Below, piece after piece: positions 18,087-24,188 of a stretch of 43,469 bases of DNA; position 1 is the first letter of the stretch; each line of letters begins with the position of its first letter. The DNA comes from Marinobacter sp. B9-2 (lineage in GTDB: Bacteria; Pseudomonadota; Gammaproteobacteria; Pseudomonadales; Oleiphilaceae). The notes under the pieces were generated by a model. It had not been told where the DNA came from and made no database searches. It saw only the letters and a list, made by a program, of their open reading frames with translations. The stretch is from positions 1 to 43,469 of the forward strand of contig PYVH01000017.1 of the NCBI GenBank assembly GCA_003030785.1, read 5' to 3'. The translations under genes and the position numbers were made by a program.

Positions 18087-18785
18087 CTAGCCGTTCAGGC
18101 CAAGGTGCTCGGCATCCTGCTCGATGCAACGATCCAGCAGCGCCAGATAGTCCGCTTTGGCCTTCAGCTTGGTTTCACGATGGGCGCGCATGTTCAGGGT
18201 TTTGAAATGCTGCGCCAGCTCGGTGGCCCGCTCAACCAGCTTGTCCTGGGCAACCACCTCATCCAGGAACCCCGCCTCTACTGCCCCTTCCGGGTTGTAT
18301 ATCTCAGCGTTCACGACCGAACGGTAAAAGTGGGCGGGCGCCAGTCGATGGCGGGCAATTTCAATCCCGGCGTGGTGCATGGTCATGCCGATTGCCACTT
18401 CGTTAAGGCCAAGCTTGAAGGGCCCTTCAATACCAATGCGGTGATCCACTGACAGCAGAATGAATGCGCCCTTGGCAATGGCATGGCCGCTACAGGCACC
18501 AATGATTGGCAACGGGAATGCGGCCAGACGCCGGGTAAAGCTGGACCCCGTTTTTACCAGCGCTGCTGCTTCTTTCGGCCCCTTCTGCATTTCTTTCAGG
18601 TCATATCCGGCAGAGAACACGCCTGGCTGCCCGGTCAGGATCACAACGGCCTTGTCCTGCTCGGCCCGATCCAGCGCCGCGTTGAGCCCCTCGAACACTT
18701 CCTGGCTCAGGGCATTGGCCTTGCCATTGCTGATGGCAATCGTCGCAACACCGTCTTTCAAGTCATAACTTACCAGCTCAGTCAC
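18087..18785 (-). CDS. Enoyl-CoA hydratase/isomerase family protein (crotonase)
   Basis: A 232-residue crotonase-fold protein. The oxyanion-hole segments are visible: AVVILTGQPGVFSAGYDLKEM (first) and GACSGHAIAKGAFILLSVDHRIG (second). It is shorter than typical FadB-type hydratases and lacks a clear pair of catalytic glutamates at the second site (GPFKLGLNEVAIGM has one Glu), so hydratase, isomerase and thioesterase roles all remain open. The start is GTG at 18785 behind AGAGAGGTAGAAC. It is transcribed toward the broken LemA gene, ending one base beyond its stop. Upstream lies the mosaic junction of the window. Confidence 0.85.
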   Translation of the reverse strand: MTELVSYDLKDGVATIAISNGKANALSQEVFEGLNAALDRAEQDKAVVILTGQPGVFSAGYDLKEMQKGPKEAAALVKTGSSFTRRLAAFPLPIIGACSGHAIAKGAFILLSVDHRIGIEGPFKLGLNEVAIGMTMHHAGIEIARHRLAPAHFYRSVVNAEIYNPEGAVEAGFLDEVVAQDKLVERATELAQHFKTLNMRAHRETKLKAKADYLALLDRCIEQDAEHLGLNG

Positions 18786-18912
18786 CTGTTCTACCTCTCT
18801 ACCGGAATTAAAGTGAGCGTTTGTTTACTTCGCTGGACATGATTGTGGGTTAGGCGGGCCAGAGATTCAATATCCACTGGTCATGTCGCCCAAACCTGGT
18901 CGAAATTTGAGA

Positions 18913-19146
18913 TCACCATCGCTTATCTACCAAAACACTGCCTTCAGCATCTTTCTGGACAAGTGTTTGCGTTCTTTTAAAGCCTTTGATGGCTGTGTGA
19001 TCGGAGTGCACAACTGAACCTACGACTTCTCCTGCCTTGTTGATGACGGAGTATGTGTCGATTTCTGTTTCACCCAAAGGTCCTTTAGTTCTGCTGCCCT
19101 CGAGTTTCAGTTCTTCACCCGGATTAAGTCTTACTCTATCTCTCAT
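18913..19146 (-). CDS. Small soluble protein of unknown function, possible integron cassette
   Basis: A 77-residue, charged, soluble protein that I do not recognise. The composition looks like a genuine folded protein: alternating strand-like segments (ELKLEGSRTKGPLG, EIDTYSVINKAGEVVGSVVH, GFKRTQTLVQKDAEG) and no low-complexity run. The ATG at 19146 sits just downstream of an integron attC-like site on the same strand, as expected for an ORF in a gene cassette. The ribosome-binding site is AAAGGAAAT. The flanks are AT-richer than the chromosome to the left. Function cannot be assigned. Confidence 0.6.
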   Translation of the reverse strand: MRDRVRLNPGEELKLEGSRTKGPLGETEIDTYSVINKAGEVVGSVVHSDHTAIKGFKRTQTLVQKDAEGSVLVDKRW

Positions 19147-19162
19147 GGACGGGTATTTCCTT

Positions 19163-19238
19163 TACAACGCCCGGCTCACGCGCCGGTTTGTAGCCGCGGA
19201 GGCGGCGGAAAATCGGTCGCTGTGCAGCCGATTGTTAT
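19163..19238 (-). other. Lone integron attC-like recombination site
   Basis: Reading the minus strand, the site starts with ATAACAA and ends with GGGCGTTGTA. Its ends form the imperfect hairpin expected of attC. The left arm CGGCTgCACaGCGaCCG pairs with the right arm CGGCGCGTGAGCCG, leaving three extrahelical bases (G, A, A) all on one strand. Such bases direct single-strand recognition by integron integrases. The length of about 76 bases is typical. No integrase gene is present in the window. The core triplets match the consensus only partly, so this is a probable rather than certain site. Confidence 0.6.
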
Positions 19239-19259
19239 GTTCTCCTTGAGATGCTAGAT

Positions 19260-19287
19260 TGTGTATAAAAGTCGAAAAGCATACACA
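19260..19287 (+). promoter_or_regulatory. VapBC autoregulatory operator
   Basis: TGTGTAT (19260-19266) and ATACACA (19281-19287) form a perfect 7-bp inverted repeat with a 14-base spacer, directly upstream of vapB. VapB proteins bind such dyads with VapC to repress their own operon. Binding here is inferred from position and symmetry. Confidence 0.6.
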
Positions 19288-19297
19288 TAGGTGCATC

Positions 19298-19492
19298 ATG
19301 AGAACTAACATAGTCATTGACGACCAGTTAATGGCCGAAGCCCTCAAAGCCTCCGGTTACGAAACCAAAAAAGAGGCCGTCGAGCAAGGCCTTAGACTTC
19401 TAGTCCAGCTTAGCAAGCAGCAGGAAATTCGAAAGTTACGTGGCAAGATCAAGTGGGAAGGCGATTTGGGCGAAATGCGAGCTGCCCGATGA
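19298..19492 (+). CDS. vapB: VapB-type antitoxin
   Basis: A 64-residue type II antitoxin. The N-terminus MRTNIVIDDQLMAEALKASG has the ribbon-helix-helix pattern of the VapB/AbrB-independent group (TNIxIDDxLM), followed by TKKEAVEQGLRLLV and a basic helix with GKIKWEGDL, a known VapC-binding style tail. The ATG at 19298 is chosen because the family begins there; the longer frame from 19259 runs through the operator dyad. It overlaps vapC by 4 bases (ATGA), the usual arrangement. It presumably neutralises the VapC ribonuclease and represses the operon. Confidence 0.88.
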   Translation: MRTNIVIDDQLMAEALKASGYETKKEAVEQGLRLLVQLSKQQEIRKLRGKIKWEGDLGEMRAAR

Positions 19493-19890
19493 TCCTGGTA
19501 GACACCAGCGTCTGGATCGACTATTTCAATGGGGTCGACAACCCGCAAACTGATCTGCTGGATGCCTCGATAGTTCAAGGTTCGGTTGCTATTGGAGACC
19601 TCATATTTTTGGAAATCCTCCAAGGCATCCGCAACGACAAACAATATCGCCAAACCAAGCAAAGCCTGCTCACTCTGGATCAGTATGAAATGTTTGGCAA
19701 AGAAATGGCAATTAAGTGCGCCGACAACTATCGGGCACTACGAAAAAAAGGCATCACGATCAGAAAAACTGCCGACGTGATCATCGCGACATTCTGTATA
19801 GAGAAAGAGTTGCCCCTGCTGTTTTTGGATCGCGACTTCATCCCCTTTGTTGATCACCTTGGACTTGAGCCTGCTCTGAGAGAAACATAA
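19489..19890 (+). CDS. vapC: VapC-type PIN-domain ribonuclease toxin
   Basis: A 133-residue PIN-domain toxin. The acidic metal-binding residues are all present: Asp5 in MILVDTSVWIDYF, Glu42 in FLEILQG, Asp96 in RKTADVIIATF and Asp114 in LFLDRDF. VapC toxins cleave tRNA or rRNA and stop translation when VapB is lost. The start at 19489 overlaps vapB by 4 bases. Toxin-antitoxin pairs are frequent cargo of chromosomal integrons and often lie against the cassette direction, which fits the neighbouring attC-like site. The gene appears intact. Confidence 0.9.
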   Translation: MILVDTSVWIDYFNGVDNPQTDLLDASIVQGSVAIGDLIFLEILQGIRNDKQYRQTKQSLLTLDQYEMFGKEMAIKCADNYRALRKKGITIRKTADVIIATFCIEKELPLLFLDRDFIPFVDHLGLEPALRET

Positions 19891-20242
19891 CAGCAATTAG
19901 GCAGCGCGCTTTATCATTGCAGAAATTTGACTGTGTCACTATTACTGACTTTGAAACATCAATAACGCTGCACTTAAATCGATAAAACAGGAGCTTAGCC
20001 GAGCATGGTCATCTCTGCCACGTAATCATTCAGCATCTGCAATTTGCTCCGCCAATCATACTGGATGAAATGGCTGTGATTTGCTTGTAGGCTCTGGCGT
20101 AAATCCCTCACTCGAACGTTCGCTTTTGTTTACGACTGGAGAAACCTGATCGAAACCCCAGGGTGATCCTCGACTGGAGCTGACAGCGTCTGCGGCATCC
20201 AGGAACCAAGGAGTCTAGTTACGCATTTAGACATGATGTTTT
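19891..20242. other. Junction DNA without an intact gene
   Basis: This 350-base stretch between vapC and the IS110 left end has no complete coding frame. It is AT-richer than its surroundings. It holds a 44-codon gene remnant on the minus strand (19995-20129). The outer boundary of the insertion sequence could not be fixed because its right end is lost and no target duplication can be compared. Confidence 0.5.
19995..20129 (-). pseudogene. Unidentified C-terminal gene remnant
   Basis: A minus-strand frame with protein-like composition ends at a TAA (19997-19995) and reads back 44 codons to an upstream stop at 20132-20130. Its last residues include NHSHFIQYDWRSKLQMLND followed by YVAEMTMLG. 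It has no start codon with a ribosome-binding site and looks like the tail of a larger protein whose front was replaced by the IS110 insertion or a deletion. I do not recognise the family. Confidence 0.4.
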
Positions 20243-20328
20243 GACCTGCCCACCCTCAACGTTCGTGGGTTATCGTTGGGGAGTGGGTAAACAACCCTTA
20301 GACAGAGCCACATTGAGGAGGGCAGGTC
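20243..20328 (+). promoter_or_regulatory. IS110 left-end RNA fold that can mask the transposase start
   Basis: One arm (20243-20261) can pair in two exclusive ways. With 20313-20328 it forms nine pairs, a small internal loop and six pairs, burying the Shine-Dalgarno sequence GAGGAGGG. With 20274-20287 it forms a bulged stem (CCCACCCTCAACG against CGTTGGGGAGTGGG) with a 12-base loop, leaving the start free. In IS110 elements the left end also encodes the bridge RNA that guides recombination, so the fold may be part of that RNA. Pairing is seen in the sequence; function is inferred. Confidence 0.5.
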
Positions 20329-20823
20329 ATGACAGAGTTTAACGCTGAATCCGTTTCATTTCACACCGCCGCTTCTGCTGTCGAGCCGGCGGCTTCTGAG
20401 GCTTATGCCGCTTATGTAGGCCTGGATGTGCACAAAGAGACCATCGCGATTGCTATCGCTGAGCCTGGGCGGCAGGAGCCTGTCTGCGAGGGCGAGATTG
20501 CTAATACCCCCAAGCGCATGGAGCGCAAGATCCAACGACTCAGTGGACGTTATGGCGGCGGCCTGTTGCAGTTTGTCTATGAGGCCGGTCCCTGTGGTTA
20601 CGGCCTGTATCGTCAATTGCTCGCCAGCGGCCATGATGCTCAGGTGGTGGCGCCCTCGCGTATTCCGAAGGCGCCCGGGGAGCGAATCAAGACCGATCGG
20701 CGCGATGCTCTGAAGCTGGCGCGCCTGGCTCGCAGCAGCAGGGGGCCAAAGTCGGATGACAAAGCCCCGCCCTCGAAATCGGCTCTTACGGTAAAGCCGG
20801 CAAAGGGAGGAAAGCGCAGTTGA
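20329..20823 (+). pseudogene. IS110-family transposase, truncated after the DEDD domain
   Basis: A 164-residue frame against roughly 300-400 for an intact IS110 transposase. All four acidic residues of the RuvC-like DEDD domain are present: Asp33 (VGLDVHKE), Glu85 (FVYEAGP), Asp123 and Asp126 (KTDRRDALKLARLARS). Family similarity stops just after LARS; the last 28 residues are unrelated and basic. The coiled coil and the C-terminal domain with the catalytic serine are missing, so the protein should be inactive for transposition. The start at 20329 follows GAGGAGGGCAGG. Confidence 0.85.
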
Positions 20824-20844
20824 GTTGGGATAGAATTGGACATG

Positions 20845-20921
20845 GGCGAACCTTGTTTAGCTTCTTCCGAAGCGTTATTGGCGTAACTCCCATTATATCA
20901 ATGGGTTGAGCAAGGTTCGCC
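20845..20921. terminator. Branched inverted repeat ending in a T-run
   Basis: GGCGAACCTTG (20845-20855) and CAAGGTTCGCC (20911-20921) form a perfect 11-bp outer stem. Inside are two small hairpins: GCTTC-TTCC-GAAGC (20860-20873) and CCCATT-ATATC-AATGGG (20889-20905). A T-run follows the right arm (20922-20928). On the plus strand this is a three-way junction with a U-tract, suitable as a terminator for transcripts from the IS110 side or as a small structured RNA. It could also be a miniature mobile repeat. The choice is open. Confidence 0.45.
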
Positions 20922-20942
20922 TTTTTTTATGAATTTTTCGGG

Positions 20943-21344
20943 TTAGCTCCACCTCGCAATCAATTCTTGGACAGATTGGCCATTGGGGGCTCCATCAGGC
21001 ATCTGTCTCCAGACCTGGACTGTAGCTTTCATGTCGTCACGAAGTCTCTTGAGCTCCGTTAGCTCCTGTTCCAGTCTGCAAAGGCGGTCTGTGAATAGCT
21101 CCCTCAGGTCGCTGCCTGCCAAGCCACCCTCCGTCCCATGACTTAGCATGACTTTGACTTCACGCAGGTTGAATCCCAGCTTGTTTGCCACACGAACAAA
21201 CCGTAAACGCCGCAGGTCATCCGAACTATACACATAGTACCCGTTCCGGGGGTCTTTTCGTGGCCGGAGCAGTCCTTCACGGTTATAGAACCGAACGGTG
21301 TCCGGCGAGACCTTCGCCAAGTTTGCAATTTCATTGACTTTCAT
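20943..21344 (-). CDS. MerR-family regulator without the usual metal-binding cysteines
   Basis: A 133-residue MerR-family protein. The N-terminal HTH (VNEIANLAKVSPDTVRFYNR EGLL region, residues 3-30) and the wing NGYYVYSSDDLRRL are clear, followed by the long dimerisation helix. It has one cysteine only (DRLCRLEQ), and at the C-terminal position where metal-sensing relatives have a Cys before LI it reads QSVQELIARW. It may therefore sense something else or act with another regulator. I start at the ATG at 21344; the longer frame from 21410 lacks conservation. It lies at the distal end of the peroxiredoxin/ccm/lgt run on the same strand. Confidence 0.8.
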   Translation of the reverse strand: MKVNEIANLAKVSPDTVRFYNREGLLRPRKDPRNGYYVYSSDDLRRLRFVRVANKLGFNLREVKVMLSHGTEGGLAGSDLRELFTDRLCRLEQELTELKRLRDDMKATVQVWRQMPDGAPNGQSVQELIARWS

Positions 21345-21454
21345 CGTGCCCACATCGCTCGCATGAAACAGATCCCGATATATCAGAGGAGAAAACGCCA
21401 GCATGACCACTCTGAAACTCTCTCAATTTGTTATTGCATAAATGAAGTCGACCT

Positions 21455-22258
21455 TTATCCGCCCGTCGCCACCTTTACGTTATTGATCGGTTGGCTTTTC
21501 GACCAAGCGACTAACCCAAGGCCTCCAAGGATCATCGGCAAGGTCAACAACTGCCCCATGGTCACCCAGCCGAGGGCAATGAACCCCAGTTGCGGGTCGG
21601 GGAGGCGAACAAACTCGACCGCAAAACGGAAAATTCCGTAGAGCAACAGGAACAGGCCGGACGTTGCGCCCATCCGACGAGGGTGGCGTGAGAACCACCA
21701 CAGCACCACAAACAGCACAACACCTTCCAGGGCAAACTCGTACAATGACGACGGGTGACGTGGCGCCGACCCCATATTCGGGAACACCATGGCCCAGGGC
21801 ACGTCGCTGACCCTCCCCGGGAGCTCGTGGTTGATAAAGTTGCCAAGGCGACCCGCCCCCAGGCCAATTGGCACCAGTGGCGCTATAAAATCCGTGAGTT
21901 GGAAAAACCGCAGGTTCTGCTTGCGGGCGAAGACCAAGGCTGCAATCAGGACGCCGGTCAAGCCGCCGTGAAAACTCATGCCCCCTTCCCAGACCTTGAA
22001 CAGCCAAAGCGGATTGTCTGCCAGCTTGTCAAAACCGTAGAAGAGCGCATAACCGACGCGGCCACCGAGAATGACGCCCATCGCGCAGTAGAAAATCAAT
22101 GTTTCAACAGCGTCTGCGTTCAACCCGAGTCGATGAGCCCGACGACGCCCCAGCCACCAGGCCGCGAGAAAACCGACAAGGTACATCAGGCCGTACCAAT
22201 GGATTTTCAGTGGGCCCAGTGCAATGGCTACCGGGTCGATTTGAGGATACTGAAGCAT
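21455..22258 (-). CDS. lgt: Prolipoprotein diacylglyceryl transferase (Lgt)
   Basis: A 267-residue inner-membrane enzyme with seven predicted helices. It transfers diacylglycerol from phosphatidylglycerol to the lipobox Cys of prolipoproteins. Signature segments are present: [17 protein letters not shown], the H-GG-L loop [11 protein letters not shown], and [16 protein letters not shown], whose Arg and Asn residues are essential. A housekeeping lgt normally lies with thyA elsewhere on the chromosome, so this is probably an accessory copy carried with the metal island. It follows ccmI by about 40 bases. A separate lspA is in the same region and the multicopper oxidase has a lipobox, so the pair may support lipoproteins of the island. 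Confidence 0.93.
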   Translation of the reverse strand: MLQYPQIDPVAIALGPLKIHWYGLMYLVGFLAAWWLGRRRAHRLGLNADAVETLIFYCAMGVILGGRVGYALFYGFDKLADNPLWLFKVWEGGMSFHGGLTGVLIAALVFARKQNLRFFQLTDFIAPLVPIGLGAGRLGNFINHELPGRVSDVPWAMVFPNMGSAPRHPSSLYEFALEGVVLFVVLWWFSRHPRRMGATSGLFLLLYGIFRFAVEFVRLPDPQLGFIALGWVTMGQLLTLPMILGGLGLVAWSKSQPINNVKVATGG

Positions 22259-22297
22259 AAGCTTCCCTGATTTCGTGTGTGAACGTGCGTTAGGGTT

Positions 22298-23188
22298 TCA
22301 ATCAGTAACACGTTCCGCTCCATTGGCTGTCTCCTCCAATCGTTGCCTGGCAACAGCGATACCGCTGCGCATGGCCTGTGCGGACTCGTTATCGCCGAAG
22401 CCCGCCAATGCCCGGCGCCAGTAATTGATCGCCTGTTCATAGCGGCCGTCGTCAAAGGCCTCGACCCCCAGTATGCCCAGCGCCGTTGGCTCACGTGGAT
22501 CCTTGTCGAGTATTTCGTCGATCAGCGCATGCACTTCATCGGTCAGGCTGCGCCCGGCCACAAAGAATTTTATCTGAGCCAGTTGGGCCAGAAGATCTAC
22601 TCTGCGGCCTTCCAGTTCGATCAGTCGTTCCAGGGCGTCAATCGCCTGACCCGGTTGACCGATCTTCTGGTAAAGCGGAAACAGCAAGGACCAGACCTTG
22701 GGATTATCCGGCTGAGTCCCGGCTTCCTCTTCGAGCCGACCAACCAGGGTTTTCATTGAGGCACCGGGCGTGTTGAGCACGTCCTGCTGGGCGGCATGCA
22801 GCGCCAGATCGCCATCGGCACCCAGCCATCGATAGCCGATCATGCTGGCAGCCATGACTGCCGTTATCACCAGTGGAATCATCAAACGTCCTGACAGGGG
22901 GCGCCTGAGAGGCATTCGGCGATGGGCCTCGGTGTCCTCCAGCAGATTGCGGTCCAGCTCGTGGCGGCCTTCTTCAAAACGGGCGACGTCAATCTCGCCG
23001 CGATCGCGGGCGCTTTTCAGGGCTGAAAGCCGGCGTTCATAGACGGCCAGGTTTTGCGCCTCAGCGTGATCATCGGCCTCAAACCGCTGCTGCCAGTCAT
23101 GGATCGCCCTTGCTCTTCGCAACGGTAGACTCAGGAACCACAGCGCTATAAGCAACAGTGTGCCGATACTTAACCAGAGCATAGTCAT
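22298..23188 (-). CDS. ccmI: Cytochrome c maturation TPR protein CcmI
   Basis: A 296-residue protein with an N-terminal membrane helix, a soluble segment, a second helix near residue 105 and a C-terminal TPR domain (from about residue 150; repeated A-LE-L and AINYWRRALAGF patterns). CcmI binds the C-terminus of apocytochrome c and delivers it to the CcmF/CcmH heme lyase. It overlaps ccmH by 4 bases. Its C-terminus (ARQRLEETANGAERVTD) is charged. In relatives with NrfEFG the TPR subunit is NrfG; by length and two helices this copy is CcmI-like. Confidence 0.88.
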   Translation of the reverse strand: MTMLWLSIGTLLLIALWFLSLPLRRARAIHDWQQRFEADDHAEAQNLAVYERRLSALKSARDRGEIDVARFEEGRHELDRNLLEDTEAHRRMPLRRPLSGRLMIPLVITAVMAASMIGYRWLGADGDLALHAAQQDVLNTPGASMKTLVGRLEEEAGTQPDNPKVWSLLFPLYQKIGQPGQAIDALERLIELEGRRVDLLAQLAQIKFFVAGRSLTDEVHALIDEILDKDPREPTALGILGVEAFDDGRYEQAINYWRRALAGFGDNESAQAMRSGIAVARQRLEETANGAERVTD

Positions 23189-23673
23189 TCCGACCTCTCA
23201 CGATGACGATGAATCAAAGAGGACAGGCGGGTACGCTCCTCCTCGGAGAGCGGCCGCACTCGCCGGTGCCTGCGTGCCCGGACAAAGGCAATCACAACCA
23301 GGGCGCCCCCTGCTACCAGCGCTGCCGGCAATGCCCAAAGCAGCCACGTGCGCCCGTCAAGGCGCGGATTGTAAAGAACGAACTCGCCAAAACGATTAGC
23401 CATGAAATCAAGAATTTCCTTATCCGCACGCCCCTCATGAAGCATCAGCGCTACCCGCTCCCGCATGTCCGCCGCCACCGGCGAATCGGAGCTGTCGATG
23501 GCTTGAGCATCACATTTAGGGCACCGCAATGACGCCGTAAGGTCGCGATAACGCTCCGCCATCACCGGATCCTCGAAATGACGCGCATCAATTGCCGTAT
23601 CCGCCATCGACTGGAACGAGGCCATCAAAAGCACGATGACCACACAGCAACGGATCTTCAGGGTTAGCGCCAT
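23185..23673 (-). CDS. ccmH: Cytochrome c maturation thiol protein CcmH/CcmL
   Basis: A 162-residue membrane-anchored thiol-redox protein with a signal sequence (residues 1-24), the redox motif RCPKCDAQAIDSS (Cys51 and Cys54) and a transmembrane helix near residue 105 (LLWALPAALVAGGALVVIAF). The usual motif is LRCxxCxxxxIxxS, which this fits. CcmH reduces or receives apocytochrome c thiols for heme attachment by CcmF. It overlaps dsbE by 10 bases and ccmI by 4, so translation of the three is coupled. Confidence 0.9.
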   Translation of the reverse strand: MALTLKIRCCVVIVLLMASFQSMADTAIDARHFEDPVMAERYRDLTASLRCPKCDAQAIDSSDSPVAADMRERVALMLHEGRADKEILDFMANRFGEFVLYNPRLDGRTWLLWALPAALVAGGALVVIAFVRARRHRRVRPLSEEERTRLSSLIHRHRERSE

Positions 23674-24188
23674 TTCTCTACCTCCATCATGACTTCATCC
23701 ACCTGGGCGGGCGTTATGTACCCAACGTGCTTGTATCGAACGATACCGTCTGCGTCGACCAGGAAGGTTTCGGGCACGCCATACACGCCAATTTCAAAAC
23801 CCAGGTCACCGGCAGGATCGAAGATGTTGACCTCGAAAGGTTTTCCGAACTCTTCGAGAAACTGTCGCCCCAGGTCACGGGCGTCTTTATAGTTGATGCC
23901 CACCATCTGAATGCCGCGCTCGGAGAGCGCCAGTAGCTGGGGCATTTCCTCCTTGCAGGTCGGGCACCAGGATGCCCAGACATTGACCAGAGATATCTGC
24001 CCGCGAAGCAGGGATTCATCCACCTCGGTATCAGGGTCCTCCAGCGTCGGGAGCGTGAACGCGGGAAACGCCTGGCCTATCAGGGCTGACTCGCGAGCAC
24101 TGGGATCCAGCGAAAGCCCCCGGTACAAAAAGAAGGCCAGGCCAAGGAACACCACAAACGGAAGCAGCAGCAACAGGCGACGCATCAT
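23664..24188 (-). CDS. dsbE: Periplasmic thiol:disulfide oxidoreductase DsbE/CcmG
   Basis: A 174-residue thioredoxin-fold protein with an N-terminal anchor helix (residues 3-22), active site WASWCPTCKEEMP (Cys75, Cys78) and the downstream cis-Pro region VYGVPETFLVDADG typical of CcmG. CcmG keeps the haem-binding Cys of apocytochromes reduced, fed with electrons by DsbD, whose split genes lie in the same island. It lies between ccmF and ccmH with overlaps of 4 and 10 bases. Confidence 0.92.
   Translation of the reverse strand: MMRRLLLLLPFVVFLGLAFFLYRGLSLDPSARESALIGQAFPAFTLPTLEDPDTEVDESLLRGQISLVNVWASWCPTCKEEMPQLLALSERGIQMVGINYKDARDLGRQFLEEFGKPFEVNIFDPAGDLGFEIGVYGVPETFLVDADGIVRYKHVGYITPAQVDEVMMEVEKWR

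Larger units (their letters stand above)
20243..20823 (+). mobile_element. Truncated IS110-family insertion sequence, left end retained
   Basis: The structured noncoding left end (20243-20328) and the 5' part of an IS110-type transposase gene remain; the 3' half of the gene and the right end are gone. IS110 elements have no terminal inverted repeats, so the exact left boundary is uncertain and may lie up to several tens of bases further left. The element marks the border between the chromosomal part and the metal-resistance island. Confidence 0.65.
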
